Source: Acidovorax sp. 1608163
Lineage (GTDB): Bacteria > Pseudomonadota > Gammaproteobacteria > Burkholderiales > Burkholderiaceae_C
Length of the DNA stretch: 64,000 bases
Assembly (NCBI RefSeq): GCF_003669015.1
Contig: NZ_CP033069.1
Location: 62,001 to 126,000, forward strand
Direction: 5' to 3'
In this document: piece by piece, positions 16,615-26,665 of the stretch
Layout: each line of letters begins with the position of its first letter
Numbering within the stretch: the stretch's first letter is position 1
The notes under the pieces: model-generated
What the model saw: the letters and a program-made list of their open reading frames with translations, nothing else
What the model was told of the DNA's origin: nothing
The model's database searches: none
Program-made: the position numbers and the translations under genes

Positions 16615-19008
16615 ATGCAGACAAACGACTCCCTCGTAGCGCAACGCCGCCTGGCGCGCCAGGCGCGCCAGCGTTTCGTTGAGGGGTTGTGCACCAGTCT
16701 GCCGGACCTGGACAAGACAGTGACCGAGTTCCTGTCGGCGCTTATGGCGCAAACAGGCACCCAGCGTGAAATGCAGACCCGGCGCGACGCCTGGCTGCTG
16801 TACCAGCAACACCACACGGCCTGGTTGGAGCGCACGGCCAAGACCTGGCGTGATGCGCTGGCCCCCCACTCCAGCAGCAGCCAGGGGCAGGCCGTACTGG
16901 GCAGCCAGTTCGAGCTGCTCAGCGACGATGTGGTGGAGAACAAGATCGTCGCCGCCCGCATGGCCATCACGGTGGCTGAGCAGGTGAGCCAGCAGTTTGA
17001 CTCCTTACGCCAGCGCACCCAGGTGCTGGAGGGCCAGGACATGGACAGCACTGACATCCTGCGGGTCGAGACGGTGTGCCTGAAGCTGGTGGAGCAATGG
17101 GTGGATGCGGGCTTGCCCCGCACCGATTTGCTCACGGTGGTTGACCCGCTGCAGCGGGAGCTGGCCAAGCAGGTCCAAAAGCACTACCAGGCCGTCAACG
17201 TGTTTTATGTGGAGCAAGGCGTGGCCATGCCCACGGACATGCGGGGGCGCGTGCGCCGCACCGCTTCGGGTGGCGTGGGCGGGGGGGCTGAATCCTCCGG
17301 TGCGAGCGGTTTGGCCTCCCAGGCACTTGCCCAGTCGCGTGATGCCATGGCGGGCATGCAAGGTGCGCCGGGCGCGCGATGGGGTGGCCCGGCATCTGGC
17401 CGGGGCGAGCCTTTGCTACAGCGCCCCATGATGCCCCCCCAGCAAGGGCAGTACATGGCGCCCCACCCGGGCATGGTGGGTGGAGGCTACGGCGCCGCCA
17501 CGGGCATGACGCCATTGATCCGTGCCCGCCAGCGTGCGCAGGGGGTGATGGGCCAGTTGCGCAAGCTGTTGACCCAGCCAGCGACCGGTTTTGACATGGT
17601 CAAGGCTCCACCAGCCTCCGCTGCCTTGGCCCACGCCTTGTCTGCGCAGCGGGTTCAGGCAGACACGTATTACAGCGGCGTAGCCACTCTCATGGAAGAT
17701 TACAGTCCCGCTGCCGTGGTGCAGGTGGCTGGTGCCGTGCGCGAACGCTCGGTTGAGCTCAAGAAGAAAGCCGTCACCCCGGGTGAAAAGGCCATCATTG
17801 AGGTGGTGGCGCTGATGTTCCAGAGCATCCTGGCCGAAGACCGCATTCCGCCTGCCGTGCGGGTGTGGTTTGCGCGCTTGCAGGTGCCGGTGTTGCGGGT
17901 GGCCCTGGCAGAGCCCGAGTTTTTCAGCAACCTGGACCACCCTGCACGGCAACTGATTGACCGCATGGGCGCTTGCGTCATGGGTTTTGACGCCACGGCC
18001 ATCAACGGCAGTGCGTTGGAGGCAGAAATCCGCCGGGTGGTGCAGGTGATTGAGCAGTACCCCGAGACCGGGCGCCGTGTGTTCCAGCTGGTGTACGAAG
18101 AGTTTGAGAAATTCCTCTCCAAGTTCCTGACCGAAAAGCAGGCCACGTTGCGCCTGGTGAGCGTGGCCCAGCAGGTGGAGCAGCGTGAGACGCTGGCCAT
18201 CCAATACACCATCGAGCTGCGGACCATGCTGCGCGACATGCCGGTGCGCGATGAGATCCGTGAATTTCTCTTCAAGACCTGGGCCGAGGTGCTGGCCTTG
18301 TCTGCGGTGCGCGACGGTGCGCAGCATGCTGACACGGTGATGTTCAAGCAGACCGCCGCCGATCTGGTGTGGGCCGCCAGCGCCAAGCCCAACCGCACCG
18401 ACCGCTCGCTGGTAATCCAGCAACTGCCGGGTCTGCTGCAGCGCCTGCGCCAGGGGCTGACGCTGATTGGTGTGACCGGGGCTGAGCAGGATGCGGGCAT
18501 CAAGGTGCTGACGGACACCCTGGCCGAAGCATTTTTGTCCAAGACGGCGAGCATTCCGCAGGCGCACATCGAGGCCATGTCCAAGCGCTTGGCCAATTTG
18601 GAAGACTTCATCAACGATGCCACGCTGGGCGACATGCCGCTCAATTCCGAAAGCATCGAAATGATGCTGGGCATCGATGCATCCTCGATCTTCGTGATTG
18701 CCGACAACGGCGCCCCGGTGGACGACGCCATGGTGGCGTGGGCCCAGGACCTCAAGCCCGGCACCTGGTACACGCTGGACCACAATGGGTCTTCGGCCCA
18801 GGTGCAGTATGCGTGGCAGAGCAAGCGCAAGCAGTTGCATCTGTTTGCTGCCGTCGATGGCAGCAGCTACCTGATCCAGCTGCACCGGCTGGCGGCCTAT
18901 CTGCAGACCGGCCTGCTGGTGGCGCAGGACGAAGAGGGGCTCACCATGCGTGCCACCCGCGACGCCCTGGCCAAGCTGGACGCCAACCCCGAGCGCCTGC
19001 TCGACTGA
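16615..19008 (+). CDS. DUF1631 family protein
   Basis: 797 aa cytoplasmic protein, mostly helical. The N-terminus (LARQARQRFVEGLCTSLPDL...) and the central block from about residue 300 (IRARQRAQGVMGQLRKLLTQ..., IIEVVALMFQSILAEDRIPP, ARLQVPVLRVALAEPEFFSN, HPARQLIDRMG) match DUF1631, a family of unknown function in beta- and gammaproteobacteria. A Gly/Met/Pro-rich linker occupies about residues 205-290. The last 100 residues (DLKPGTWYTLDHNGSSAQVQ, AWQSKRKQLHLFAAVDG) look like a small beta-barrel of the PilZ/SH3 kind that ends many members. No membrane segment. Seventeen bases after secF. Function not known. Confidence 0.85.
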   Translation: MQTNDSLVAQRRLARQARQRFVEGLCTSLPDLDKTVTEFLSALMAQTGTQREMQTRRDAWLLYQQHHTAWLERTAKTWRDALAPHSSSSQGQAVLGSQFELLSDDVVENKIVAARMAITVAEQVSQQFDSLRQRTQVLEGQDMDSTDILRVETVCLKLVEQWVDAGLPRTDLLTVVDPLQRELAKQVQKHYQAVNVFYVEQGVAMPTDMRGRVRRTASGGVGGGAESSGASGLASQALAQSRDAMAGMQGAPGARWGGPASGRGEPLLQRPMMPPQQGQYMAPHPGMVGGGYGAATGMTPLIRARQRAQGVMGQLRKLLTQPATGFDMVKAPPASAALAHALSAQRVQADTYYSGVATLMEDYSPAAVVQVAGAVRERSVELKKKAVTPGEKAIIEVVALMFQSILAEDRIPPAVRVWFARLQVPVLRVALAEPEFFSNLDHPARQLIDRMGACVMGFDATAINGSALEAEIRRVVQVIEQYPETGRRVFQLVYEEFEKFLSKFLTEKQATLRLVSVAQQVEQRETLAIQYTIELRTMLRDMPVRDEIREFLFKTWAEVLALSAVRDGAQHADTVMFKQTAADLVWAASAKPNRTDRSLVIQQLPGLLQRLRQGLTLIGVTGAEQDAGIKVLTDTLAEAFLSKTASIPQAHIEAMSKRLANLEDFINDATLGDMPLNSESIEMMLGIDASSIFVIADNGAPVDDAMVAWAQDLKPGTWYTLDHNGSSAQVQYAWQSKRKQLHLFAAVDGSSYLIQLHRLAAYLQTGLLVAQDEEGLTMRATRDALAKLDANPERLLD

Positions 19009-19091
19009 GCCAGCCAGCCAGCCTGCGTGCACGCAGCTGGCAGTGAGCGCCCTGTCACACCGCACAGGCTTCGGCCTGCTTTGAGCGGCGC

Positions 19092-20252
19092 CTAGCCGCG
19101 CCCCATGCGCTGAAACAATGCGCCGGGCAGCCGGGCGATGGCACCGTCCAACTCCAATTCCAGCAGCTGCACTTGCAGGCTGGCCGTGTCCAGCCCTGTG
19201 CGGCTGACCAGCGCATCCAGCCCGACCGGGTCGTAGCCCATGGCCTGTAGCAGCGGGCTTTCGGTGGCTGCTGCAGGTGCATCGCCAGCCACTGCTTCTA
19301 GTGTGCACGGGGCTGCAGACCATCGGCACTCTTCCAGAACATCTTGGGCCGACTCGACCAGTTTGGCGCCTTGCTTGATCAGTGCGTGGCAGCCCCGCGA
19401 TTGAGGTGCGTGGATGGAGCCCGGAATAGCGAACACTTCCCGGCCTTGCTCGGATGCCATGCGGGCCGTGATCAGCGAGCCCGAGGCCAATGCGGCCTCG
19501 ACCACCAGGGTGCCTTGCGATAGGCCGGAAATGATGCGATTGCGCTTGGGGAAGTTGCCTGCCAAGGGCGGGGTGCCCAGCGGGTATTCGCTGACCAGCA
19601 GGCCGTGCCGGGCAATGCGGTGTGCCAGTGCCAGATGTTTACTGGGGTAGACGCGGTCCAGTCCCGTGCCCACGATGGCGATGGTGGCGGCCTGCTCTGA
19701 GCCATCGCCCGGTGCTACATCGGCCAAGGCCCCTTCATGCGCGGCGGCATCTACGCCCAACGCCAGGCCAGACACGATGGTCAGCCCCGCAGCGCGCAGT
19801 GCTTTGGCAAATTGGTAGGCGTTGTCTGCCCCCTGTGCCGTGGGATTGCGGCTGCCCACCACGGCCAGGCATTGCCCCTCGCTGAAGGGTGCGTTCTGCA
19901 CCAGGGCTTGGGCGCCCATCACGTACAGCATCAGGGGCGGGTCCTCGGTGTCCAGCATTTTCTGGGGAAAGCGCCGATCCCCCAGGGTGATGATGTCCCG
20001 GGCCACGCCTTCGGGGGTATCGGTCGCTTGCAGCCACTGCCAGGTCTTCTCCAGCAAATCCGGCCATTCGGCGGGCGGCGTGCTCAGGGCTTGGGCCTGG
20101 CGCGGCGTCACCCACTGACCCAAGCCTGCTTCAGGCTGGGCAAAGATGCCCGCAGGCAGGCCAAAGGCCGCCAGCAGCTTGCGCGCAGCCTGGTTGCCAA
20201 TGCCTTTGGTGGTGGCAAGCCGTAGCCATGCGCCCAGTTCGTCCCGGTCCAT
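19092..20252 (-). CDS. dprA: DNA-processing protein DprA
   Basis: 386 aa; binds incoming single-stranded DNA during natural transformation and loads RecA. The Rossmann-like core shows GSRNPTAQG (133-141), SGLALGVDAAAHEGAL, GTGLDRVYP, FPKRNRIISGLSQGTLVVEA and SGSLITARMASEQGREVFAI, all DprA hallmarks. A SAM-like N-terminal domain begins MDRDELGAWLRLATTKGIG, and a C-terminal winged helix covers the last 65 residues (GYDPVGLDALVSRTGLDTAS). ATG 20252 gives the family start; the open frame upstream is not DprA. Downstream of and codirectional with the LysM gene, but separated from it by a terminator. Confidence 0.96.
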   Translation of the reverse strand: MDRDELGAWLRLATTKGIGNQAARKLLAAFGLPAGIFAQPEAGLGQWVTPRQAQALSTPPAEWPDLLEKTWQWLQATDTPEGVARDIITLGDRRFPQKMLDTEDPPLMLYVMGAQALVQNAPFSEGQCLAVVGSRNPTAQGADNAYQFAKALRAAGLTIVSGLALGVDAAAHEGALADVAPGDGSEQAATIAIVGTGLDRVYPSKHLALAHRIARHGLLVSEYPLGTPPLAGNFPKRNRIISGLSQGTLVVEAALASGSLITARMASEQGREVFAIPGSIHAPQSRGCHALIKQGAKLVESAQDVLEECRWSAAPCTLEAVAGDAPAAATESPLLQAMGYDPVGLDALVSRTGLDTASLQVQLLELELDGAIARLPGALFQRMGRG

Positions 20253-20293
20253 AGTTGGCCAATGAGGGTTGGAAGGTTTGTATGGGGGCGATG

Positions 20294-20318
20294 CAAAACG
20301 GGGCCCGAAGGCCCCGTT
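20294..20318 (-). terminator. Intrinsic terminator of the LysM gene
   Basis: Read on the minus strand: AACGGGGCC, TTCG tetraloop, GGCCCCGTT followed by TTGCAT. Nine-base stem with a UUCG loop immediately downstream of the LysM stop, before dprA. Confidence 0.85.
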
Positions 20319-20349
20319 GCAGCGTGATCGATCGCAGGCTGGGCTGCGT

Positions 20350-21552
20350 TTACTGTGGGTTGACCAGTCGGTCGCCCACTTGCACGCCAGTGCGCACTTC
20401 CAGCAGTAGCGCGTACGAAACCTTGTCAAAGGTCAAGAACACCATGGCCAAGCCGTTGTGTTCGCTGGGCAGCTTGATCATTGGCTTGCCGTCGCCGGTC
20501 ACGTCCTTGACGAGGTCGCCTTTGGTCAGCAAGGTCAGCACATGCCCTGGCTCAATGCCTTGGGTGGAGCCCATGTTGATGGCCACGACCTGGTTTTGGC
20601 CAGCCACCGCCACGTTGGAGGAGCCATAAATGGACACCACGCGGGCGTTCACATTGGTTTGTGGCTCGTGGGGAATGTAGTTTTTGAAGTTACGGCCAGG
20701 CTCAGGAAGCATGCGGTCGCCTGCGCGAATCTCTTCCTTGGTGGCCGTGATGTCCACGGTGGCTGGCACCAACTCTTGCTTGACCTTGCCCTTGCCGTCG
20801 CTGACTTCTTCCACGGTTTCGCTGCGGGCCAGTTCGGCATTGCCCAGGTAGCGCGCTTCGTAGCCCAGGATTTCACCCGACACGGGGTCCTTCAGTGCCA
20901 CGGCATCGCGGAACACGCGGAAGCTGCGGGGGTTGCCCGCCTTGGTGCTCAGCTGGGCATTGGCGCTGCCGCGTGCGTACACACGATCGCCTGCGGCCAT
21001 CAGTACGCGCTGGTCGGTCGTGGCCACCAAGCGGGGCGCTTGTTCAATGGTGGCGGCATCGGCCACCAGGGGCTCGACCAGGAAGGGCGCAATCAGGTGC
21101 GACTTGAGGGTGGGCAGGGCCAGGCTGGCCAGGCTGTCGGTGCGTGTGCGCGGCGACAGGCGGATCGTGTCGGAGCCGCCCACAGGCTGGGTGCGCAGGC
21201 GCGCATAGCCGTCGGACTTGTCCAGGTACAGCGTTTGTCCGGGGAAGATCAGGTGGGGGTTGGGCAGAGCCTTGAGGTTCATGCCCCACAGCTCAGGCCA
21301 GCGCCATGGGCTCTTGAGGTACATCTTGGAGATGTCCCACAGCGTATCGCCGCGCTTGACGACATAGGTGTCAGGGGCGTTGGGGGCCAACTCGGAGATT
21401 GGGATACCCTTCTCCGACACCTGTTGCGCGGTGCTGCGCTGGGCATCGGAAATCGGGTACTTTTGTGCCAAGGCGGGCGTGCATGCCAAAGCTGCGGCAA
21501 TGACTGTCAGCGCACCCAAGGCTGTTCGCTGCGCGCTGGAGAAAGTCATCAT
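20350..21552 (-). CDS. Secreted LysM peptidoglycan-binding protein
   Basis: 400 aa. Signal peptide MMTFSSAQRTALGALTVIAA...ALAQ, then a LysM domain at about residues 60-110: APDTYVVKRGDTLWDISKMY, WPELWGMN, NPHLIFPGQTLYL. The rest is a periplasmic region found in LysM proteins encoded between dprA and def in Burkholderiales. Start at the second of several in-frame ATGs (21552), which has AAGGA seven bases upstream; an ATG at 21573 is the alternative. Divergent from def. Probably cell-wall associated; no enzymatic motif seen. Confidence 0.9.
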   Translation of the reverse strand: MMTFSSAQRTALGALTVIAAALACTPALAQKYPISDAQRSTAQQVSEKGIPISELAPNAPDTYVVKRGDTLWDISKMYLKSPWRWPELWGMNLKALPNPHLIFPGQTLYLDKSDGYARLRTQPVGGSDTIRLSPRTRTDSLASLALPTLKSHLIAPFLVEPLVADAATIEQAPRLVATTDQRVLMAAGDRVYARGSANAQLSTKAGNPRSFRVFRDAVALKDPVSGEILGYEARYLGNAELARSETVEEVSDGKGKVKQELVPATVDITATKEEIRAGDRMLPEPGRNFKNYIPHEPQTNVNARVVSIYGSSNVAVAGQNQVVAINMGSTQGIEPGHVLTLLTKGDLVKDVTGDGKPMIKLPSEHNGLAMVFLTFDKVSYALLLEVRTGVQVGDRLVNPQ

Positions 21553-21751
21553 GTTTTTCCTTTTTTGATGCATTGAGAAACGCCCCCTCACTGACGCCTG
21601 GCCACCCATATCAGGCGAGTGGCCAAGCAAAACCATTACAAATCATCTCAGATTCTCTGCTCAAGCCCTTGATTCGGCAACGAATATTGGCCTGCTGGGC
21701 AGCGCCTTTGCTCAAAAGTGGCGAAAATAGCGACACTTATTACCTGGTTTC

Positions 21752-22261
21752 ATGGCAATTCTTCCTATTCTCTGTTACCCCGATCCACGCCTGCACAAGG
21801 TGGCCAAGCCTGTTGCTGCGGTGGACGAGCGCATCCAAACCCTGGTGGCCGATATGCTGGCCACCATGTACGACGCCCACGGCATTGGCCTGGCCGCTAC
21901 GCAAATTGACGTGCATGAGCGCGTGGTGGTGATCGACGTCTCTGAAGAGCGCGATCAGCCGCTGGTGCTCATCAACCCTGAAATCACCTGGGCCAGCCCT
22001 GAAAAGCAAGTGGGCGATGAAGGTTGCCTGTCTGTGCCGGGTATTTACGACGGTGTCGAGCGTTCTAGCAGCGTGCATGTCAAAGCCTTGAATGAAAAAG
22101 GCCAGACGCACACCGTGCAAGCCGATGGCCTTCTCGCTGTGTGTATTCAGCACGAGATGGACCATTTGCTGGGCAAGGTGTTTGTGGAATATCTCTCTCC
22201 CCTCAAACGCAATCGCATCAAGACCAAAATGGTCAAACAGCAGCGAGGTAATCGCGAGTGA
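21752..22261 (+). CDS. def: Peptide deformylase
   Basis: 169 aa; removes the formyl group from nascent protein N-termini. All three motifs are present: GIGLAATQ (44-51), EGCLSVP with metal-binding Cys92, and QHEMDHL with His134, catalytic Glu135 and His138. Length is typical. Its stop overlaps the GTG of the following lipoprotein gene by four bases (GTGA). Part of the usual dprA-LysM / def-fmt neighbourhood, here with one extra gene between def and fmt. Confidence 0.97.
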   Translation: MAILPILCYPDPRLHKVAKPVAAVDERIQTLVADMLATMYDAHGIGLAATQIDVHERVVVIDVSEERDQPLVLINPEITWASPEKQVGDEGCLSVPGIYDGVERSSSVHVKALNEKGQTHTVQADGLLAVCIQHEMDHLLGKVFVEYLSPLKRNRIKTKMVKQQRGNRE

Positions 22262-22824
22262 ATACCCAGGTGCCCAGCATCCATGTGGGGGTGCGGGCAC
22301 TGCGCGCGCGCATGGTTTTGCGTGCGCAGCGGTGGGCATCCGCGGTTGCGCTGTATGGACTGGGCGTTGCCTGTGCCTTGCTGGTGGGCTGCGCCAGCCC
22401 GGCCAAAGAACCCCTGGGTGCCTCGCGCCAAGACGTGGCCCAGCGGTTGGGGCAACCCACGGCGGTGTACCCCCGGGCCGAAGGGGGGGAGCGCTGGCAG
22501 TATTCCGAGTTGCCCGCTGGCGTTCAGGTCTACAACCTGGACTTTGATGCCGCTGGCCGCTTGGTGGCCAACGCTGCGGCGCTCACCCAGCAGTGGCTGG
22601 AGCAGATTCCCATCGGGCAATGGACTGTGGCCGATGTGCGCTACTGGCTGGGCACCCCGCAGCGCGTAGACCGGGTCGCCCGCTTTGACGGGGAGGTCTG
22701 GGTCTACCGCTTCACCCAGTTGTCCGACCCCCGTTTTGCCTACATCCATATCGACCCCTCGGGCACCGTGCGGCAGGTGCTGTTTGTGGACGATGTTTCC
22801 AACGCCCCAGACGACCGCCCATGA
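22258..22824 (+). CDS. Lipoprotein with BamE/SmpA-like repeats
   Basis: 188 aa, GTG start overlapping the def stop. Signal sequence [20 protein letters not shown] carries the lipobox LVGC. The mature part has two similar segments: [20 protein letters not shown] followed by GGERWQYS, and [20 protein letters not shown] followed by GEVWVYRF. Each looks like the helix-turn then strand unit of the BamE/SmpA fold, in which a small protein limits its partner's assembly. Not the classical BamE itself. Sits between def and fmt, translationally coupled to def. Confidence 0.75.
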   Translation: MNTQVPSIHVGVRALRARMVLRAQRWASAVALYGLGVACALLVGCASPAKEPLGASRQDVAQRLGQPTAVYPRAEGGERWQYSELPAGVQVYNLDFDAAGRLVANAAALTQQWLEQIPIGQWTVADVRYWLGTPQRVDRVARFDGEVWVYRFTQLSDPRFAYIHIDPSGTVRQVLFVDDVSNAPDDRP

Positions 22825-22917
22825 CGTTGGCCCGGCGGCCCCATCGGGCCGCTTTCAGCTGCGCCACCGACCCCAGAGGGCTGTTGCCCCGCTGACCCGT
22901 ATTGCGAGAGATACCCC

Positions 22918-23895
22918 ATGAGAGTGATTTTTGTCGGCACCCCCGAATTTGCCCGCGTGGCCCTGGACCGCTTGCTGGCGGCGGGTTTCACCGTGCCGCT
23001 GGTGCTGACGCAGCCCGACCGCCCCGCCGGGCGCGGCATGAAGCTGCAGGCATCGCCCGTCAAACAGTGCGCGCTGGAGCATGGCATTGCCGTGGCCCAG
23101 CCGCGCAGCCTGCGGCTGGACGGCAAGTACCCCGAAGACGCCGCTGCCGTGCGCGAGGCCCTGCTGGCCGCCCAGGCCGATGTGATGGTGGTGGCCGCCT
23201 ACGGGCTGATCCTGCCGCAGTGGGTGCTGGATTTGCCCGCCAAAGGCTGCCTCAACATCCACGCCAGCGTGCTGCCACGTTGGCGCGGCGCAGCGCCCAT
23301 CCACCGGGCGATCGAGGCGGGCGATGCACAAACTGGCGTCACCATCATGCAGATGGATGCGGGCCTGGACACGGGTGACATGCTGCTGCTGGAGAAAACC
23401 CCCATCGCCGCCACCGACACCACCGCCGTGCTGCACGACCGCCTGGCCACCCTGGGCGGTCGCATGATTGTGGAAGCCCTGGAACTGGCCGCCTGTGGTG
23501 GCCTGAAGCCCGTGCCGCAGCCTGCTGAGGGCGTGACCTACGCCCACAAGATTGAAAAGGCCGAGAGCGAAATCGACTGGTCTTTGCCTGCTGCGGCCAT
23601 TGGCCAGCGCATCCGGGCGTTCGACCCGTTTCCGGGCGCCAGCACCCATTTGCAGGGCGAGGCTATCAAGGTATGGAGCTATGAAATTGATAGCTGCTCG
23701 CGCTTATCTAATGAGCGCTACGGCCAGATTTTGGCATCAGGCCCCGAGGGCGTGACGGTGGCTTGCGGCGACGGCGCCCTGCGCCTCACCACCTTGCAGC
23801 GTGCGGGGGGCAAGCGCCTGCCCGTGGCTGATTTCTTGCGCGGCTTTCAGTTGCCGGTGGGGCAGGTGCTGGGCGCTGGCGCGGGGGCGGCGTGA
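22918..23895 (+). CDS. fmt: Methionyl-tRNA formyltransferase, with a repeat inside the gene
   Basis: 325 aa; formylates initiator Met-tRNA. Catalytic Asn113, His115 and Asp151 are seen in [20 protein letters not shown] and [12 protein letters not shown]-terminal tRNA-binding domain from about residue 210. Unusual point: nucleotides 23676-23733 (residues about 253-272, [19 protein letters not shown]) are a copy of the AGCGCT palindromic repeat that is otherwise between genes; it reads through in frame and replaces the variable linker between IKVW and GQILA. Stop overlaps the azlC GTG by four bases. Confidence 0.96.
   Translation: MRVIFVGTPEFARVALDRLLAAGFTVPLVLTQPDRPAGRGMKLQASPVKQCALEHGIAVAQPRSLRLDGKYPEDAAAVREALLAAQADVMVVAAYGLILPQWVLDLPAKGCLNIHASVLPRWRGAAPIHRAIEAGDAQTGVTIMQMDAGLDTGDMLLLEKTPIAATDTTAVLHDRLATLGGRMIVEALELAACGGLKPVPQPAEGVTYAHKIEKAESEIDWSLPAAAIGQRIRAFDPFPGASTHLQGEAIKVWSYEIDSCSRLSNERYGQILASGPEGVTVACGDGALRLTTLQRAGGKRLPVADFLRGFQLPVGQVLGAGAGAA
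23676..23733. repeat. AGCGCT palindromic repeat, copy 5, inside fmt
   Basis: GAGCTATGAAATTGATAGC then TGCTCGCGCTTATCTAATGA and GCGCTACGGCCAGATTTTGG. Same order of elements as intergenic copies (GCTAT, AATTGATAGC, GCGCTTATCTA, AGCGCT). Open in the fmt frame with no stop. Confidence 0.8.
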
Positions 23896-24722
23896 GCACG
23901 GCAACCCCATCCACCTGGGGGGCCATGGTGCGCCACCCGTCCTTTCGCATGGCCGCCAAAGACATGGCGGGCACCTCGCTGGGCATTGGCGCCTGGGGGC
24001 TGGTCACCGGGGTGGCCATGATCAAGAGCGGCATGTCGCTGCCGATGGCAGTGTTCATGTCGCTGGTGGTGTACGCGGGCAGCGCGCAGCTGGCCGTCAT
24101 ACCGCTGCTCACGGTGGGCGCGCCGCTGTGGGTGGTGTGGCTCACGGCCGCGTGTGTGAACCTGCGCTTCGTCATCTTCAGCAGCATGTGGCGCAACTAC
24201 TTTGCCCACCTGCCACGGCGCTGGCGCCTGGTGATTGGCTACTTCAGCGGCGACGTGATCTTTGTGGCGTTCATGAAGCGCTTTCCCGCGCAAACCCCCG
24301 AGCCTGACCAAGTGCCCTACTTTGCCGGGGCCGCCTGCACCAACTGGCTGGCATGGCAGGTGCCGTCGCTGTTGGGCATTGCGCTGGCCAATGTGGTGCC
24401 GCTGTCCTGGGGCCTCGGGTTTGCGGGCGTGCTGGCGCTGTTGGGGGTGCTGCTGTCACTGCTGTTCGACCGCGCCACCTGGCTGGCCACGGGCGTGGCG
24501 GCCACGGCGGCCATCGCCGCCTTTGCGCTGCCGCTCAAGCTCAACATCCTGGTGGCCATTGCCGCCGCCGTGGCCGTGGGGCTGATGATCGAGGCGGTGG
24601 AGCACCGCCGCCGCCACCCCGAGCTGCTGCTGGTGCCCGCCAACGAAAAACTGCCTGCGGACGAAAAACAGCATGTGCGCGACGGCGACGTCGTGCCCGT
24701 GCGCGAGGAGCGCCATCCATGA
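23892..24722 (+). CDS. azlC: AzlC-family branched-chain amino acid exporter, large subunit
   Basis: 276 aa integral membrane protein. Typical AzlC opening: [20 protein letters not shown] with [13 protein letters not shown], then [20 protein letters not shown] and [20 protein letters not shown]. About seven to eight helices. With AzlD it exports branched-chain amino acids or analogues. The C-terminal tail ([20 protein letters not shown]...) is charged. GTG start overlaps the fmt stop (GTGA) and the stop overlaps azlD (ATGA), so fmt-azlC-azlD are translationally coupled. Confidence 0.92.
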   Translation: MSTATPSTWGAMVRHPSFRMAAKDMAGTSLGIGAWGLVTGVAMIKSGMSLPMAVFMSLVVYAGSAQLAVIPLLTVGAPLWVVWLTAACVNLRFVIFSSMWRNYFAHLPRRWRLVIGYFSGDVIFVAFMKRFPAQTPEPDQVPYFAGAACTNWLAWQVPSLLGIALANVVPLSWGLGFAGVLALLGVLLSLLFDRATWLATGVAATAAIAAFALPLKLNILVAIAAAVAVGLMIEAVEHRRRHPELLLVPANEKLPADEKQHVRDGDVVPVREERHP

Positions 24723-25054
24723 ACTGGTCCTGGGTTGAACCCGTCATCGCCATCCTGGGGCTGGCCGTCATCACCGTGGTGTCGCGGTCGTTCTTCATGA
24801 TCCCCGAGCGCGAGATGGCGCTGCCCGACTGGCTCAAGCGCGGCCTCAAATACGCCCCGCTGGCCGCGCTGTCGGCCGTGATTGCGCCCGAGATCTTCAT
24901 GGCCCACGGCGAATTCATCCAGACCTTCCAGGACGCCCGCTTGCCCGCCGTGGTCCTGGCCAGTGCCTACTACTTCTGGAAGCGCGGCATCCTGGGCACC
25001 ATCGTGGTGGGTATGGCGGTGTACCTGCCGCTGCACATCGGCTGGGGCTGGTAG
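24719..25054 (+). CDS. azlD: AzlD-family branched-chain amino acid exporter, small subunit
   Basis: 111 aa, about four membrane helices: WVEPVIAILGLAVITVVSRS, then LKRGLKYAPLAALSAVIAPE, an AVVLASAYYFWKRGILGTIV segment and a last helix ending LHIGWGW. The central LKYAPLAALSA motif is typical of AzlD, partner of AzlC. ATG overlaps the azlC stop by four bases. Followed by 120 bases of non-coding DNA before pgk. Confidence 0.92.
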   Translation: MNWSWVEPVIAILGLAVITVVSRSFFMIPEREMALPDWLKRGLKYAPLAALSAVIAPEIFMAHGEFIQTFQDARLPAVVLASAYYFWKRGILGTIVVGMAVYLPLHIGWGW

Positions 25055-25174
25055 CCCCGGGCACAACGCAGGACTTACACGCAGGGTTTGGCCAAGGGGC
25101 GGGACAAGGGGAGTGGTCGGGGTCACTAAAATGGCGCTCCTGATCCACGAGCCCATCCAGGAAACCCTTTTTCC

Positions 25175-26371
25175 ATGAACATCCTTCGCTTTTCCGATCT
25201 GTGCGCCCAGGGCAAGGCCCGCAACCAGCGCGTCTTCATCCGTGCCGACCTGAACGTGCCGCAAGACGACGCTGGCAATATCACCGAAGACACCCGCATC
25301 CGTGCCTCCATCCCCGCCATCCGCATGGCGCTGGACGCCGGTGCCGCTGTGATGGTGACCAGCCACCTGGGCCGCCCGACCGAAGGTGAGTTCAAACCCG
25401 AAGACTCCCTGGCCCCCGTGGCCAAACGCATGGCCGAGCTGCTGGGCCGTGAGGTTCCGCTGGTTGCCAACTGGGTGGACGGCGTGCAAGTGGCCCCCGG
25501 CCAGATCGTGCTGCTGGAAAACTGCCGCCTGAACGTGGGCGAGAAGAAGAACAAGGAAGAGCTGGCCCGCAAGCTGGCCGCGCTCTGCGACATCTTCGTG
25601 AACGACGCCTTTGGCACCGCCCACCGCGCCGAAGGCACCACCTACGGCATCGCGCAGTACGCCCCAATAGCCTGCGCCGGCCCGCTGCTGTCGGCCGAAA
25701 TTGACGCCCTGACCAAGGCGCTGGCCCAGCCCCAGCGCCCTCTGGCCGCCATCGTGGCGGGCTCCAAGGTGTCGACCAAGCTCACCATCTTGCAAAGCCT
25801 GGCCGACAAGGTGGACCAGCTCATCGTCGGCGGCGGCATTGCCAACACCTTCATGCTGGCCGCAGGCCTGCCCATCGGCAAGAGCCTGGCCGAGCCCGAC
25901 CTGCTGGACGCCGCCAAGTCCGTGATGGCCGCGATGAAGGCCCGTGGCGCCGAGGTGCCGATCCCTACCGACGTGGTGGTCGCCAAGACCTTCGCAGCCG
26001 ACGCCCCCGCCACCGTGAAGGCCGCCACCGATGTGGCGGCAGACGACATGATCCTGGACATCGGCCCCGAGACCGCGGCCCGCCTGGCGGCACAGCTCAA
26101 GTCCGCAGGCACCATCGTCTGGAACGGCCCCGTGGGCGTGTTTGAGTTTGCCGCCTTTGAAAACGGCACCAAGCAACTCGCCAAGGCCATTGCCGAGTCG
26201 CCCGCCTTCAGCATTGCGGGCGGTGGCGACACGCTGGCCGCCATTGCCAAGTACGGCATCGACAAGCAGGTGGGCTACATCTCCACCGGCGGCGGTGCTT
26301 TCCTGGAGGTGCTGGAAGGTAAGACCCTGCCCGCCTTCGAGATTCTGGAAAAGCGCGCAGCCGGAAACTAA
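25175..26371 (+). CDS. pgk: Phosphoglycerate kinase
   Basis: 398 aa; interconverts 1,3-bisphosphoglycerate and 3-phosphoglycerate with ADP/ATP in glycolysis. Signature [20 protein letters not shown] near the N-terminus, [61 protein letters not shown], and [10 protein letters not shown] with the C-terminal GGGDTLAAI and [17 protein letters not shown]. Typical length. The 3' UTR contains a three-armed palindromic element and then an intrinsic terminator before pyrF. Confidence 0.97.
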   Translation: MNILRFSDLCAQGKARNQRVFIRADLNVPQDDAGNITEDTRIRASIPAIRMALDAGAAVMVTSHLGRPTEGEFKPEDSLAPVAKRMAELLGREVPLVANWVDGVQVAPGQIVLLENCRLNVGEKKNKEELARKLAALCDIFVNDAFGTAHRAEGTTYGIAQYAPIACAGPLLSAEIDALTKALAQPQRPLAAIVAGSKVSTKLTILQSLADKVDQLIVGGGIANTFMLAAGLPIGKSLAEPDLLDAAKSVMAAMKARGAEVPIPTDVVVAKTFAADAPATVKAATDVAADDMILDIGPETAARLAAQLKSAGTIVWNGPVGVFEFAAFENGTKQLAKAIAESPAFSIAGGGDTLAAIAKYGIDKQVGYISTGGGAFLEVLEGKTLPAFEILEKRAAGN

Positions 26372-26391
26372 GACCATTCCGTGCTTCGTTA

Positions 26392-26662
26392 AGAACCTGT
26401 TGACGATCTTTTCGGGGTCGCACAAGTGCCTTGCCGGGATGGGATGCTAGGCGCAGCGTGCGGCCAATAGCCCGTGCTATTGGCAAGCGGTGCAACAACG
26501 CAGACCGCCCGGCAAGACACTTGCCCGAAGGGTTGGAGTGAAATCGGGCGATTGGACGCCCCGGCTGCTTGCATGGGCACGAGCCCATGCGGCGCACCCG
26601 AAGCATCCACTCATCCCGATTGCACTCCAATGCGATCCCCGAAAAGATCGTCAACAGGTTCT
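26392..26662. repeat. Long hairpin element C, three-armed (271 bp)
   Basis: Perfect 26-base terminal inverted repeats at 26392-26417 and 26637-26662 (AGAACCTGTTGACGATCTTT...). Inside are two further hairpins. Arm 1: CAAGTGCCTTGCCGGG 26423-26438 with CCCGGCAAGACACTTG 26508-26523, tipped by GCCAATAG/CTATTGGC (26463-26484). Arm 2: TTGGAGTGAAATCGGG 26533-26548 with CCCGATTGCACTCCAA 26615-26630, tipped by CATGGGC/GCCCATG (26572-26589). The fold is a cloverleaf. No coding capacity; lies in the pgk 3' UTR, directly before a terminator. Confidence 0.85.
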
Positions 26663-26665
26663 AAG

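Noticed and set aside
24317..26425. 702-codon open frame on the minus strand across azlC, azlD and pgk
   Set aside because: Runs through three well-identified plus-strand genes; composition is that of a codon-bias mirror.
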